Of a stretch of 64,000 nt of DNA, positions 20,285 through 29,246 are shown in pieces. The notes beneath the pieces were generated by a model, which did no database searches, was not told the origin of the DNA, and saw only the letters and a list, made by a program, of their open reading frames with translations. The stretch spans positions 2,278,008 through 2,342,007 of the forward strand of contig NZ_LR733979.1 in NCBI RefSeq assembly GCF_902506605.1. Reading direction: 5' to 3'. Made by a program: the position numbers and the translations under genes. The stretch is from Sphingomonas sp. AX6. GTDB taxonomy: Bacteria > Pseudomonadota > Alphaproteobacteria > Sphingomonadales > Sphingomonadaceae. Position 1 is the first letter of the stretch. Every line of letters starts with the position of its first letter.

Positions 20285-20707
20285 TTATCGACCCAAGTAG
20301 TAATTCGGATTGATCCCATGGGTAGGTGCGTGATCATTCCCTAGCATTTCAATCTGTGGCTTCGACCAACCTCTTGTATGCTTCCAGACGCCCACATAAC
20401 AGGTCAGTCCGATCTCGGTGACGCGACCTTTTAGATCATTGTCAATATGAATGAACTCTGCGGCGTCACCTGATCCCGAGCCCAGAATCTTGCGACGTCC
20501 GTCGTTAGTTCGACTATCTCTCCCGCAGACCTCAATTCTCATGCCTAGAAAATCGCGCGGCCTGTCCAATACATCGCCAAATCCCACTATTGAGTGGCCA
20601 GAAGAGACTTGATTGTTGGAACCCGTGGCATTCATGGCAAAACTAGGGCCGCAGAATCCGATCACCAGAATTGGGATTGCCCATAATATACTGATCCATA
20701 TTGCCAT
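20285..20707 (-). CDS. Small exported or anchored protein, unknown, low-GC patch
   Basis: 140 aa from the ATG at 20707 (a GTG at 20716 is an alternative). The N-terminus is a signal peptide or anchor (MAIWISILWAIPILVIGFCG). The rest is polar, with GFGDVLDRPRDFLGMRIEVC around residue 45-65 and aromatic residues near the end, suggesting a small beta-rich domain of the OB or lipocalin type. That fold is a guess, not an identification. Codon use is visibly more A/T-rich than its neighbours. It lies 25 bp downstream of a 55-aa membrane ORF on the same strand, probably one transcript. Confidence 0.6.
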   Translation of the reverse strand: MAIWISILWAIPILVIGFCGPSFAMNATGSNNQVSSGHSIVGFGDVLDRPRDFLGMRIEVCGRDSRTNDGRRKILGSGSGDAAEFIHIDNDLKGRVTEIGLTCYVGVWKHTRGWSKPQIEMLGNDHAPTHGINPNYYLGR

Positions 20708-20732
20708 TTCGATCACGACCCTGTTTCATAAT

Positions 20733-20900
20733 TTAGCGCGCTCGTTCGCAGCTTTGACCACGGCTCATTGGAGAAACGATGATGCCACCTTGCTCACTGC
20801 AATCTTTCGCGCCTCTCATTTGCCAAAGCACGCCGCTAACGAACAGCAATAACGCGACAGCGACTAATATCAGCGGGAAAACGCGTCTCATGCGGTTCAT
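20733..20900 (-). CDS. 55-aa single-TM protein
   Basis: ATG at 20900, TAA at 20733-20735. After a basic start (MNRMRRVF) there is one hydrophobic helix (PLILVAVALLLFVSGVLW), then a short tail with two Cys (KDCSEQGG and GQSCERAR). The N-basic/TM/outside-tail layout fits a type II membrane peptide or an uncleaved signal anchor. A 7-bp inverted repeat just upstream covers the probable ribosome-binding site. Base composition matches the low-GC gene that follows it. The function is unknown. Confidence 0.5.
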   Translation of the reverse strand: MNRMRRVFPLILVAVALLLFVSGVLWQMRGAKDCSEQGGIIVSPMSRGQSCERAR

Positions 20901-20902
20901 TG

Positions 20903-20927
20903 TTTACCCACCGGATTATCGGGTAAA
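20903..20927 (-). promoter_or_regulatory. Inverted repeat over the RBS of the 55-aa ORF
   Basis: TTTACCC-N11-GGGTAAA, perfect 7-bp arms, ending 2 nt before the ATG at 20900. On the minus-strand mRNA the proximal arm contains the GGTGGG that would serve as the Shine-Dalgarno, so the hairpin could hide the start; alternatively it is a DNA operator. Confidence 0.4.
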
Positions 20928-21139
20928 TGGTAGGTTTCCACCCAGAAGCAGTCACTACTGGAAATGTAGGATTTCACCTGCTCTACCCTGAGCGATGGCG
21001 CTCCAGACAACCCTCATCGCAACCGCAAACCCGACCCGTGTCGCCTCCCTGCCGCGTCCCCGTCGCGTCGCGCCCAAAAAACGCGCGACAGTGTAAACCT
21101 TGTCAACTTGTTCAGGTTGGCGCGCGCCTATCCCGACCC

Positions 21140-22624
21140 TCAGCCAGCACCCTCCACCACCGATCGAACCGCCGCGCGCCAGCCATTCAGGCGCACCTCC
21201 CGAACCTCATCCGAAATCTCCGGACCAAACGCCTCAACATTCCCCCGCATCGCGCTGGCCGCTTCCAGATCGGCGAACCAGCCGCAGCCAACCCCCGCCA
21301 GCATCGCTGCGCCCAGCGCGGTCGTCTCTGTAAAGGCGGGGCGCTCTACGGGGATCGCCAGCATGTCGGCCAGGTCTTGCGCGATCCAGTCGTTGCGAAC
21401 CATGCCGCCGTCGATCCGCAAGCTTGCCCAGTCTGCACCGTCGGCAGCGAAGGCGGTTTTCAGGTCGTGGGCCTGATGCGCCATCGCCTCCAGCGCGGCG
21501 CGGACGATATGGGCGCGTGTGCTGGAGAAGCTCAGGCCGCTGATCGCGGCGCGGGCCTCTGGCTTCCACCATGGCGCGCCGATGCCGGACAGGGCAGGGA
21601 CCAGATAGACGTCGCCATTGTCCGCGACCGACCGCGCAAGCGTTTCGCTTTCGGCGGCGTCGCCCAGCATTCCTATCGAATCGCGCAACCACTGGATCAG
21701 GCTGCCCGCGACGAACACCGATCCTTCGATGGCATAGGTGCGCTTGGCCGAAATCTGCCAGCCGACCGTCGCCAGCAAGCGGTTCTTCGACCGGGGCGGG
21801 GTGGTCCCGGCATTGGCGAGGATGAACGCGCCGGTGCCGAACGTCGCCTTGGCATCGCCGCGCTTCAGACAGGCCTGGCCGATAGTCGCCGCTTGCTGAT
21901 CGCCTGCCATCCCGCAAATCGGGATCGAACCACCGAACAGGCTGGTCCGCCCGAACTCGCCCGCACAGTCGATGATCTCCGGCAACGCGGCGCGGGGTGC
22001 GTCGAACAGGTCGATCAGCCCATCGTCCCACTGGCCGCTGCCCAACCCCATCAACAGAGTGCGCGACGCGTTGGTGGCGTCAGTGACGTGCAGGCCGCCA
22101 TGACCTTCGCCAGCCGTCAGTTTCCACACCAGCCAGCTTTCGACCGTGCCGATCGCCAGATTGTGGCCCGCTTCCCGCAATTGCGGCCAGTTTTCCAGCG
22201 CCCAGCCGATCTTGGTGCCGGAGAAATAGGGGTCGAGCAGCAAGCCGGTGCGCGCCTGAACCGCCGCTTCCTCGCCGCGTTCGCGAAGCATAGCGCAGGT
22301 ATCGGCAGTGCGGCGGTCCTGCCAGACGATGGCGGGCGCGAGCGGTTCGCCAGTTCGCTTGTCCCAGAACACCACCGTTTCGCGCTGATTGGTGATGCCG
22401 ATCCCGGCAATGCGGTCGGGGCCACCAGCGCGATCCACCATTGCCGCGGCGCAGGCGTAAGTCTTTGCCCAGAGTTCGGCAGCATCATGCTCGACCCAGC
22501 CGGGGCGCGGATAGGATTGCGTCAGGTCGCGGGCTTCGCTGGCGGTGCAGGTGCCGTCGCGGGTGAACAGCATCGCGCGGGTGGACGTGGTGCCTTCGTC
22601 GATGACCAGTATGTATTCGCTCAT
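21140..22624 (-). CDS. glpK: Glycerol kinase
   Basis: 494 aa FGGY-family kinase phosphorylating glycerol to sn-glycerol 3-phosphate. N-terminal ATPase start ILVIDEGTTSTRAMLF, substrate region ITNQRETVVFWDK, DATNASRTLL and C-terminal VPALSGIGAPWW and DGGMVRND blocks are all present. The frame is open upstream, but ATG at 22624 gives the family start MSEYILVIDEG. No glpF or glpD is adjacent. A class A inverted repeat lies 37 bp upstream. Confidence 0.97.
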   Translation of the reverse strand: MSEYILVIDEGTTSTRAMLFTRDGTCTASEARDLTQSYPRPGWVEHDAAELWAKTYACAAAMVDRAGGPDRIAGIGITNQRETVVFWDKRTGEPLAPAIVWQDRRTADTCAMLRERGEEAAVQARTGLLLDPYFSGTKIGWALENWPQLREAGHNLAIGTVESWLVWKLTAGEGHGGLHVTDATNASRTLLMGLGSGQWDDGLIDLFDAPRAALPEIIDCAGEFGRTSLFGGSIPICGMAGDQQAATIGQACLKRGDAKATFGTGAFILANAGTTPPRSKNRLLATVGWQISAKRTYAIEGSVFVAGSLIQWLRDSIGMLGDAAESETLARSVADNGDVYLVPALSGIGAPWWKPEARAAISGLSFSSTRAHIVRAALEAMAHQAHDLKTAFAADGADWASLRIDGGMVRNDWIAQDLADMLAIPVERPAFTETTALGAAMLAGVGCGWFADLEAASAMRGNVEAFGPEISDEVREVRLNGWRAAVRSVVEGAG

Positions 22625-22666
22625 GGACGAGAGGCTAACGAATGATCCCGTCCCTGCCAGCCGTTT

Positions 22667-22732
22667 GTTTCGAGCGACGTCGAGAAACGCATCGCGAGCG
22701 CTTGGTTCGCGTTTCTCGACGTCGCTCCAAAC
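22667..22732. repeat. Class A inverted-repeat element, second copy
   Basis: Arms 22667-22690 and 22709-22732 pair with one mismatch around an 18-nt spacer; the arm core TTTCGAGCGACGTCGAGAAA differs at one base from the copy at 15608. Here it lies between divergent genes (glpK and the permease), so it cannot be only a transcription terminator. Confidence 0.9.
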
Positions 22733-22820
22733 GAACGGAAACAATGGGTGACGAACCGGGATTGCGCAGGGTCGGAATGCGCGTAGGGATAAATGACACA
22801 GGGTGTTGTGACAGGCGGTA

Positions 22821-24041
22821 ATGGTGGACGAACAGGGGCAATCTAAGGAATTGACGACCGACGGCGAAGCGCTGGTCGATGCGGGCGAGGCTGTGGCCGC
22901 GTCGCACGATCCCGGCGAACACGAAGAATTGCGCCGAGACCGGTTGCTCGCGGGCGTCGCACTGATCGGCGGGATCGGGCTGTTCCTGGCGCTGCCCTTT
23001 GCGTTGAAGGGCGGCTCGTCCTTCTTCCTGCCCACCACCGCCGCGCTGGTCATCGCCATCGCGCTGGTGCCGATCCTCGAATGGCTGGAGCGGCGCCGCG
23101 TGCCGTCGGCGTTGGCGGCCTTGTTCTGCGTGTTGTTGTTCCTGACCGTCGTCAACGTGGCACTGGCGTCGATCGTGGTGCCCGCCTGGTCCTGGGTCAG
23201 CATATTGCCCGATCGGATCGAGCGAATTCAGTCGAATATCGCGCCGTTGCTCGACATCTATTCCAACCTCGAACGCTTCGTGAACCGGTTGCTGGGGCAA
23301 CTCGCATCGCAGCCTGCGCAGCCCGCGGGCGATGCGCCGACCGCGCCGCCCGCCTCGGTCGCCGATCTCTTCTCGACCTCGGCCCCGGCGGCGTTGCTGG
23401 AGATGTTCTTCGCGATCCTGCTCATCTATTTCCTGCTATCGGGTTGGACCCGGCTGCGGCGCGGCGCGATCAGCAACCGGTCGAGTTTCGGCGGGGCGAT
23501 GGCGACTGCGCGCGTGATTCAGGACGTGGTCGACGATACGTCGGCCTATCTGGGGACGATTACACTGATCAATGCGATGCTCGGATTGATTGTCGCCGGG
23601 CTGTTGTGGATGATCGACATGCCCACGCCGCTGATGTGGGGCGGGATCGTCGCGCTGCTCAATTTCATCCCCTATCTGGGACCGATCTTTGCCGCGGCGC
23701 TGCTGACGCTGGGTGGATTGATGACCTATGACGATATCTGGATCGCGCTGGTCCCGGCGGCGATCATGACCGGCGCGCATTTGATCGAAGCGAATGTGAT
23801 CACGCCATTGGTCGTGGGGCACCGCCTGACGATCAGCCCCGTGTTGATCCTGATCTCTTTGAGCTTCTGGGGATGGGTGTGGGGCGCGCCGGGTGCCTTG
23901 CTTGCGGTGCCGTTGCTCATCATCATCCAGACCGTGCTCAAGGCCGCGGGAAAACCCGATATTGCCGGTTTCCTGTTCGAACACGGCACCTTGGTCCACG
24001 ACCGTCCGCGCGATGAAATCGGGGTTTCGAAACAAAGTTGA
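22821..24041 (+). CDS. AI-2E family transporter (PerM-like permease)
   Basis: 406 aa. An acidic ~40-residue N-terminus is followed by about eight TM helices with a large loop (~residues 120-185) that contains a Pro/Ala linker. Conserved late motifs include LLNFIPYLGPIFAA and NVITPLVVGHRLTISPV, which are characteristic of this family. Members have been linked to autoinducer-2 export, Na+/H+ antiport and other substrates, so the substrate cannot be read from sequence. It stands alone upstream of tRNA-Asp. Confidence 0.88.
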   Translation: MVDEQGQSKELTTDGEALVDAGEAVAASHDPGEHEELRRDRLLAGVALIGGIGLFLALPFALKGGSSFFLPTTAALVIAIALVPILEWLERRRVPSALAALFCVLLFLTVVNVALASIVVPAWSWVSILPDRIERIQSNIAPLLDIYSNLERFVNRLLGQLASQPAQPAGDAPTAPPASVADLFSTSAPAALLEMFFAILLIYFLLSGWTRLRRGAISNRSSFGGAMATARVIQDVVDDTSAYLGTITLINAMLGLIVAGLLWMIDMPTPLMWGGIVALLNFIPYLGPIFAAALLTLGGLMTYDDIWIALVPAAIMTGAHLIEANVITPLVVGHRLTISPVLILISLSFWGWVWGAPGALLAVPLLIIIQTVLKAAGKPDIAGFLFEHGTLVHDRPRDEIGVSKQS

Positions 24042-24108
24042 AATTATCGGTCGCGGGCCTGTTGACACCCCAAGGGGGGTCGCTTAGAGCCCGCCTCCTC
24101 GCAAGAAC

Positions 24109-24181
<73 letters not shown>

Positions 24182-24185
<4 letters not shown>

Positions 24186-24205
24186 CTTTCCTTAAGGGAA
24201 GTGGC
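24182..24205 (+). terminator. Palindrome at the 3' end of tRNA-Asp
   Basis: GCCACTTTCC-TTAA-GGGAAGTGGC-like hairpin that starts in the discriminator/CCA and continues 20 nt downstream. It has two mismatched positions and no clear T-run. It probably ends or processes the tRNA transcript. Confidence 0.4.
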
Positions 24206-24265
24206 GGTCGTTCCGGGAATTTCCTTCAAATCGACAGGCTCAGGCCGAGCGCGCGATTGCTGGCG

Positions 24266-24478
24266 TTACGCTTTCCACTGACCCAGTTCCATCCAGCGCA
24301 ACAGCGGCTTGAGCGGCGCGATCCAGATCACGCCCGCCACCAGATAGATGATGGCCTGCAACGCCCAATGCAGTGAGCCTATTTCGGCCGAAAAGCTGGC
24401 GATCAGTACGACCCAGCCGGTAATCAGCGTCAGGATGGCGATCATGCCGACGGGCTTGCGCCAGGTGGGTTCGCTCAT
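24266..24478 (-). CDS. DUF2842 family membrane protein
   Basis: 70 aa with two TM helices (~residues 12-32 and 40-60; WVVLIASFSAEIGSLHW and YLVAGVIWIAPLKPLLRWM). The length and the C-terminal PLKPLLRWMELGQW match the alphaproteobacterial DUF2842 family, which has no known function. Its ATG overlaps the stop of the formyl-THF cyclo-ligase gene (ATGA). Confidence 0.85.
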   Translation of the reverse strand: MSEPTWRKPVGMIAILTLITGWVVLIASFSAEIGSLHWALQAIIYLVAGVIWIAPLKPLLRWMELGQWKA

Positions 24479-25032
24479 CGGTCGCCTCGTTCCAGAAATT
24501 CATGTTCGTTGAGCAGCGCATGGAGCGGCATGTCCCACGGATCGGTTGGTACCGCCGCCACTTCCTGTGCGGACCAGGCAATCCCCACCCGCCACGCATC
24601 CGGAAAGCGCGCAAAGGCCCGGTCGTAGAAACCCGCGCCCTGACCGAGCCGGTGGAGCGTGCGGTCATAGGCGACGAGTGGGGTGAGGAAGATTTCGGGC
24701 GCGACCTCGGCACTGTCGGGCGCTGGCTGGACCAGGCCGAACGGGCCAGCCACCAACGCGGTGTCCTCACGCCATTCGAGGAAGCGCATCGGCGCACTGC
24801 GGCCCTCGACATAGGGCAGGGCTACGCCAGCCCCCGCTGCGCGGGCTGCGGCGACGAACGCCGCGGGATCGGCTTCGCTGCCGATGGGAAGATAGGCGGC
24901 AACCGTCATACCGGGCGCGAAGCGATCGGTAATCGCACGCGGCGGCGACAGCGCGATAGGATTGCTGGCGACAAAGGCATCGCGCGCGGCGCGGGCTTCG
25001 CGGCGGATCGTTTGTTTGTCGGGAAAGGTCAT
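24475..25032 (-). CDS. fau: 5-formyltetrahydrofolate cyclo-ligase
   Basis: 185 aa. Converts 5-formyl-THF to 5,10-methenyl-THF with ATP. An N-terminal basic segment (DKQTIRREARAARDAF) is followed by the conserved LTPLVAYDRTLHRLGQGAGF and FYDR loop, the family's (L)GxGxGxYDR signature. ATG at 25032 is chosen; the extra 21 codons upstream run into the 6S RNA gene. Genes for this enzyme directly downstream of 6S RNA are a widely conserved arrangement (zapA-ssrS-ygfA). Confidence 0.93.
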   Translation of the reverse strand: MTFPDKQTIRREARAARDAFVASNPIALSPPRAITDRFAPGMTVAAYLPIGSEADPAAFVAAARAAGAGVALPYVEGRSAPMRFLEWREDTALVAGPFGLVQPAPDSAEVAPEIFLTPLVAYDRTLHRLGQGAGFYDRAFARFPDAWRVGIAWSAQEVAAVPTDPWDMPLHALLNEHEFLERGDR

Positions 25033-25061
25033 GGGCGGCGCGGTTTCCCTTCGCTCGGGAT

Positions 25062-25248
25062 CAACCGAACCTGAGACATGTGGCGGGACCGCCATGGCCG
25101 TTTGCTCGAATATCCACCGACGCCCAGAACGTCAGGTGGGGACCATGTACGACGGACCAGGGTCCGCGCAGGGACAGCCCCCTTGGATGTTGGATAGCCT
25201 CAGGGATAATCGTGAGCTCGTACCGGGCAGTGCCCGCCAACCTCTATC
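25062..25248 (-). ncRNA. ssrS: 6S RNA
   Basis: The ~190 nt between zapA and the formyl-THF cyclo-ligase gene is the classic 6S RNA locus. On the minus strand the 5' part contains ATCCCTGAGGCTAT, close to the CCCUGAGCCGAUA of the E. coli 5' central-bubble strand. GGCGGGC-ACTGCC (5' side, ~25225-25240) pairs with GGCGGT-CCCGCC (3' side, ~25082-25095) to close a long rod. 6S RNA binds the sigma-70 holoenzyme as an open-promoter mimic. The ends are approximate. Confidence 0.8.
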
Positions 25249-25283
25249 TAGGGCGCTGGGGGAGGTTGGGCAATGGGGACCAC

Positions 25284-25359
25284 GTGCTCCTGCGAAAGCA
25301 GGAGCGTCGGCAATTCGTGGGATCGTTTATGGCCAGCGCTCCTGCTTTCGCAGGAGTAC
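25284..25359. repeat. Class B inverted-repeat element between 6S RNA and zapA
   Basis: Arms 25284-25305 and 25338-25359 (core CTCCTGCGAAAGCAGGAG, itself a hairpin) around a 32-nt spacer. Each arm is a small stem-loop with a GAAA or TTTC loop, and the two arms are complementary to each other. It lies in the 338-bp gap between the cyclo-ligase and zapA genes, beside 6S RNA. Confidence 0.88.
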
Positions 25360-25369
25360 GACTACGTTT

Positions 25370-25753
25370 TTAATTGGCGGTATCGCTTTCTAGATTGTCC
25401 GCTAGCGCCTCCAACCGCTCGGCGATCCCGTCCAGCACCGCCGGATCGATCCCCTTCGGTTTGGCCGGTTCTAGATCCAGCTCGTCCTTCTTGGCGATCG
25501 GCTGGGCGACCGGATAGGCGGGCGGGGGTGGCGGCAATGCGGCGATCGTCTTGCGCGCCTCGTTCAACTGATCCGCCAGGAACAGCCCGACGAACAGCAT
25601 CGTGCGCTCGCCCGACTGGCCCGCCGAAGCGCGATCGGCATTGGCGTGGTGCGCGTCGAGCATCGCCGCGAGACTGCGGACATGGTCCTCCTCGCCATCG
25701 CGACAGGCGATGACGTGCGCGCGGCCGCCGATATGGATGGTGACCTGCGCCAT
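25370..25753 (-). CDS. zapA: Cell division protein ZapA
   Basis: 127 aa. N-terminal beta/helical ZapA globular domain (MAQVTIHIGGRAHVIACRDGE, then HVRSLAAMLDAH), followed by the dimerisation helix (GERTMLFVGLFLADQLNEAR), a Pro-rich linker and a C-terminal coiled coil (VLDGIAERLEALADNLE). ZapA binds FtsZ and bundles the Z-ring. It is translationally coupled (TAATG overlap) to the upstream 68-aa coiled-coil gene. Confidence 0.93.
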   Translation of the reverse strand: MAQVTIHIGGRAHVIACRDGEEDHVRSLAAMLDAHHANADRASAGQSGERTMLFVGLFLADQLNEARKTIAALPPPPPAYPVAQPIAKKDELDLEPAKPKGIDPAVLDGIAERLEALADNLESDTAN

Positions 25754-25959
25754 TATTTCGCCCCCGCTTCATCGCTGCGGTCGATCACCGCATCGAGCGC
25801 CGCGATCGCATCGGCGATTTCGCCTCGCAATTGATCGTGGCGATGCGCCAGCGTGTCGCGATCGGCGCGCGTCGCGGTGGCGGCGCGTTCGATCCGCGCG
25901 ATCGCGGCGTCGATGCGGGCAAGGGCGGGTTTCGCCCGGTCTTTCAAAGTGTCATCCAT
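25753..25959 (-). CDS. Small coiled-coil protein upstream of zapA (ZauP-like)
   Basis: 68 aa from the ATG at 25957-25959 (MDDTLKDRAKPALARIDAAI). Almost the whole protein is a heptad-rich helix (ARIDAAIARIERAATATRAD... LRGEIADAIAALDAVIDR). Caulobacter has a coiled-coil partner encoded directly upstream of zapA (ZauP) that forms a complex with ZapA to focus the Z-ring; position, size and coiled-coil content here fit that role. This is an inference from context rather than from an identified sequence motif. Confidence 0.7.
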   Translation of the reverse strand: MDDTLKDRAKPALARIDAAIARIERAATATRADRDTLAHRHDQLRGEIADAIAALDAVIDRSDEAGAK

Positions 25960-26109
25960 AGCGGACGACGGATAGGACGCATGGGTTGGGACGGCAAGCA
26001 CGGCTCACCGGTTGACGAAGGCCGGTCGTCGCCCCAAAGGCTGCGCACCAGCGATTCGTGGGGCAGCAATGGCTGCTGTCGCCGCTCCGAGCAATTTCCG
26101 GGGAGACAC

Positions 26110-28086
26110 ATGGCCGTTACCCAATCCGATCTCGCCAACGCCATTCGTGCGTTGTCGATGGACGCGGTGGAGGCCGCCAATTCCGGTCACCCCGGCATGC
26201 CGATGGGCATGGCCGATGTCGCGACCGTGCTGTGGACCCAGTTCTTGAAATACGACGCCGCCGACCCGCATTGGGCCGACCGCGACCGGTTCGTGCTGTC
26301 GGCGGGGCATGGATCGATGCTGATCTACAGCCTGCTCCATCTGAGCGGCTATGCGCGCCCAACGATCGACGACATTCGCAATTTCCGCAAACTGGGCAGC
26401 CCGTGCGCGGGTCATCCGGAGAATTTCGAGCTGCCGGGCGTCGAATGCACCACCGGCCCACTGGGGCAGGGGCTGGCGATGGCAGTCGGCATGGCGATGG
26501 CCGAGCGTCACCTGAATGCCGTGTTCGGAGACGACCTGGTCGATCACAAGACTTGGGTGATCGCGGGTGACGGCTGCCTGATGGAAGGAATCAATCACGA
26601 AGCGATCGGGCTGGCCGGGCAGCTTCGCCTCGGGCGCCTGAACGTGCTGTGGGACGACAACCGCATCACCATCGACGGGTCGACCGAGCTTTCGACCTGC
26701 GAGGACATCCCCGCGCGCTATGCCGCCAGCGGTTGGCATGTCACCGAATGTGATGGCCATGATTTCGAGTCGATCGCCAAGGCGTTGGAAAATGCGGCAG
26801 GCGATCCGCGTCCCTCACTGGTCCGCTGCAAGACCGTGATCGGCAAGGGCGCGCCCAACAAGCAGGGCACGTCGGCGACGCACGGTGCCGCACTGGGTGC
26901 CGAGGAAGTCGCTGCGGCACGCGAAGCGCTGGGCTGGAGCCATGCTGCCTTTGAGGTGCCCGCGGATATTGCCGATGCATGGCGCGAAGCGGGAAAGCGC
27001 GGCGGTGAAGCGCATACGGGCTGGAAAAATCGCGTCGCAAATCATTCCAAGGCCGAGGATTTCCAAAGCCGCATGGCAGGCGATTTCGCCGATGACGGGC
27101 TGTCGGCGCACATCGCTTCGTTGATCGCCAGCCCTCAGAAAATCGCGACGCGTAAGGCGTCCGAGATTGCCCTCGGCGCAATCAACGCCGCGCTGCCGGA
27201 GACGATCGGCGGCTCGGCCGATCTAACGGGATCGAACAACACCAAAACGAAGGACCAGTCGCCCTTCACCCGTGACGATTACGCTGGGCGCTATGTCTAT
27301 TACGGCATTCGCGAATTCGGCATGGGCGCGGCGATGAACGGTATGGCGCTGCACGGCGGGGTCATCCCCTATGGCGGCACCTTCCTGGTGTTCAGCGATT
27401 ATTGCCGTCCGGCGATCCGATTGTCGGCGCTTCAGCAGACGCGGGTGATCTATGTCATGACTCATGATTCGATCGGGCTGGGCGAGGATGGTCCCACGCA
27501 TCAGCCGATCGAGCATGTCATGTCGCTACGCTTGATCCCGAACCTTCAAGTGTTCCGCCCCGCCGATGCGGTGGAGACGGCGGAATGCTGGGCGCTGGCG
27601 CTGGCGAAGAAGGACGGGCCGTCGGTGCTCGCCCTTACGCGTCAGAACCTGCCGCAAGTCCGCCTGCAAGCATCGGAAAATCTGTCGGCCAAGGGCGCCT
27701 ATCGCCTCCGCGCTGCGCAGGGTGATCGCCGCGTGATCCTGATCGCCACCGGCTCCGAAGTCGAGGTTGCGCTGGGCGTCGCCGACAAGCTCGAAGCCGA
27801 AGGCTTCGGCGCCGATGTGGTATCGATGCCGAGCTGGGAATTGTTCGCCGCGCAGGACGAGGATTATCGCGAAAGCGTCCTCCCGACCGTCGATCCGTCG
27901 CAGATCCTGCGCGTATCGATCGAGGCCGGCAGCATGTTGGGCTGGGAACGGCATACGATGGTGCAGGGGTTACGCTTCGGCATGGACGGCTACGGCGCGT
28001 CCGCGCCCGCGCCCGACCTGTTCAAGCATTTCGGGCTGACCGCGGAAGCCATCGCGCCGAAGGTGCTGGCAGAAATCCGCAAATAA
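26110..28086 (+). CDS. tkt: Transketolase
   Basis: 658 aa ThDP enzyme moving two-carbon ketol units in the pentose phosphate pathway. N-terminal [20 protein letters not shown], the ThDP-Mg motif [13 protein letters not shown]...DDNRITIDG, the PYR-domain [17 protein letters not shown] and [19 protein letters not shown] are all present. The frame is open upstream, but ATG at 26110 gives the conserved start [20 protein letters not shown]. It heads the tkt-gap-pgk-fba carbon-metabolism block. Confidence 0.97.
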   Translation: MAVTQSDLANAIRALSMDAVEAANSGHPGMPMGMADVATVLWTQFLKYDAADPHWADRDRFVLSAGHGSMLIYSLLHLSGYARPTIDDIRNFRKLGSPCAGHPENFELPGVECTTGPLGQGLAMAVGMAMAERHLNAVFGDDLVDHKTWVIAGDGCLMEGINHEAIGLAGQLRLGRLNVLWDDNRITIDGSTELSTCEDIPARYAASGWHVTECDGHDFESIAKALENAAGDPRPSLVRCKTVIGKGAPNKQGTSATHGAALGAEEVAAAREALGWSHAAFEVPADIADAWREAGKRGGEAHTGWKNRVANHSKAEDFQSRMAGDFADDGLSAHIASLIASPQKIATRKASEIALGAINAALPETIGGSADLTGSNNTKTKDQSPFTRDDYAGRYVYYGIREFGMGAAMNGMALHGGVIPYGGTFLVFSDYCRPAIRLSALQQTRVIYVMTHDSIGLGEDGPTHQPIEHVMSLRLIPNLQVFRPADAVETAECWALALAKKDGPSVLALTRQNLPQVRLQASENLSAKGAYRLRAAQGDRRVILIATGSEVEVALGVADKLEAEGFGADVVSMPSWELFAAQDEDYRESVLPTVDPSQILRVSIEAGSMLGWERHTMVQGLRFGMDGYGASAPAPDLFKHFGLTAEAIAPKVLAEIRK

Positions 28087-28129
28087 CCTCTTCAAGCCGC
28101 TGACAAAGCGCATCAATCAACAGGAGTCG

Positions 28130-29140
28130 ATGATGACCAAGATTGCAATCAACGGGTTCGGACGCATCGGTCGTCTGGTGGCGCGCGCGATCCTCGAGCG
28201 GCCTGATTGCGGGCTCGAACTCGTCACCATCAACGACCTGTCGGACGCCAAGTCGAACGCCTGGCTGTTCAGCCGCGACAGCGTGCATGGTCGTTATCCG
28301 GGCAAGGTGTCGGCCGAGGGCAATGACCTCATCATCGATGGCAAGCGGATCAAGGTCACTGCCGAGCGCGACCCTGCCAAGCTGCCGCACGCCGAAAACG
28401 GGGTCGAACTGGTGCTGGAATGCACCGGCTTCTTCGCCGACCGCGAAGGCGCGCAGAAGCATATCGATGCGGGTGCCAAGAAGGTGCTGATCTCAGCCCC
28501 CGCAAAGGGCGTCGACCTGACCGTCGTGTTCGGCGTCAACAACGACAAGCTGGAGGCCGGGCACACCATCGTCTCCAACGCGTCGTGCACCACCAATTGC
28601 CTGGCACCGGTCGCCAAGGTGCTGAACGATTCGATCGGCATCGAACGCGGGCTGATGACCACGGTTCACGCCTATACCAACGACCAGAAGATCCTCGACC
28701 AGATCCACCCCGATCTGCGCCGTGCGCGTGCCGCCGCGATGAGCATGATTCCGACCACCACCGGCGCTGCGCGTGCGGTCGGCGAAGTGTTGCCCGAATT
28801 GAAGGGCAAGCTCGACGGTTCGGCGATCCGCGTGCCGGTGCCGGATGGCTCGTTGGTCGATCTGACCTTCACGCCCAAGCGCGACACCAGCGTCGAGGAA
28901 GTCAATTCGATCCTGAAGGCCGCCGCCGATAGCGGCCCGCTCAAGGGCATCCTCGTCTATTCGGACGAACCTCTGGTTTCGATCGACATCGTCCACACGC
29001 CCGCTTCGTCCACCGTGGACAGCCTGGAAACCGCGGTGCTCGACGGCAAGCTGGTCCGCGTCGTGACTTGGTATGACAATGAATGGGGATTCTCGAACCG
29101 CATGGTCGATACTGCGGGTGCAATGGTAAAGCTGGGCTGA
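28130..29140 (+). CDS. gap: Glyceraldehyde-3-phosphate dehydrogenase (type I)
   Basis: 336 aa NAD(P)-binding enzyme of glycolysis/Calvin-type interconversion. Rossmann start [14 protein letters not shown], catalytic Cys153 in [12 protein letters not shown], and HAYTNDQ plus [12 protein letters not shown] at the C-terminus are all canonical. Two adjacent ATGs (28130 and 28133) follow an AGGAG site. It follows tkt by 43 bp. Confidence 0.97.
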   Translation: MMTKIAINGFGRIGRLVARAILERPDCGLELVTINDLSDAKSNAWLFSRDSVHGRYPGKVSAEGNDLIIDGKRIKVTAERDPAKLPHAENGVELVLECTGFFADREGAQKHIDAGAKKVLISAPAKGVDLTVVFGVNNDKLEAGHTIVSNASCTTNCLAPVAKVLNDSIGIERGLMTTVHAYTNDQKILDQIHPDLRRARAAAMSMIPTTTGAARAVGEVLPELKGKLDGSAIRVPVPDGSLVDLTFTPKRDTSVEEVNSILKAAADSGPLKGILVYSDEPLVSIDIVHTPASSTVDSLETAVLDGKLVRVVTWYDNEWGFSNRMVDTAGAMVKLG

Positions 29141-29146
29141 GAATTC

Positions 29147-29242
29147 TCGTCATGCCAGCGAAAGCTGGCATATCATGCCGCAAGGAGCAGGCTGTGGCGG
29201 TGACAATGCGGCATGAGATTCCAGCTTTCGCTGGAATGACGA
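29147..29242. repeat. Class B inverted-repeat element after gap
   Basis: Arms 29147-29181 and 29208-29242 pair over ~35 nt with few mismatches. The left arm contains GTCATGCCAGCGAAAGCTGG and the right arm its complement. It begins 6 bp after the gap stop and ends 4 bp before the next ATG (29247), so it fills the whole gap inside a probable operon. Confidence 0.9.
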
Positions 29243-29246
29243 CCAG

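Noticed and set aside
25270..25370. Class B element near 6S RNA taken as a CRISPR unit or tRNA-like structure
   Set aside because: Only two complementary arms, no direct repeats with regular spacers; the same layout recurs at many unrelated loci.
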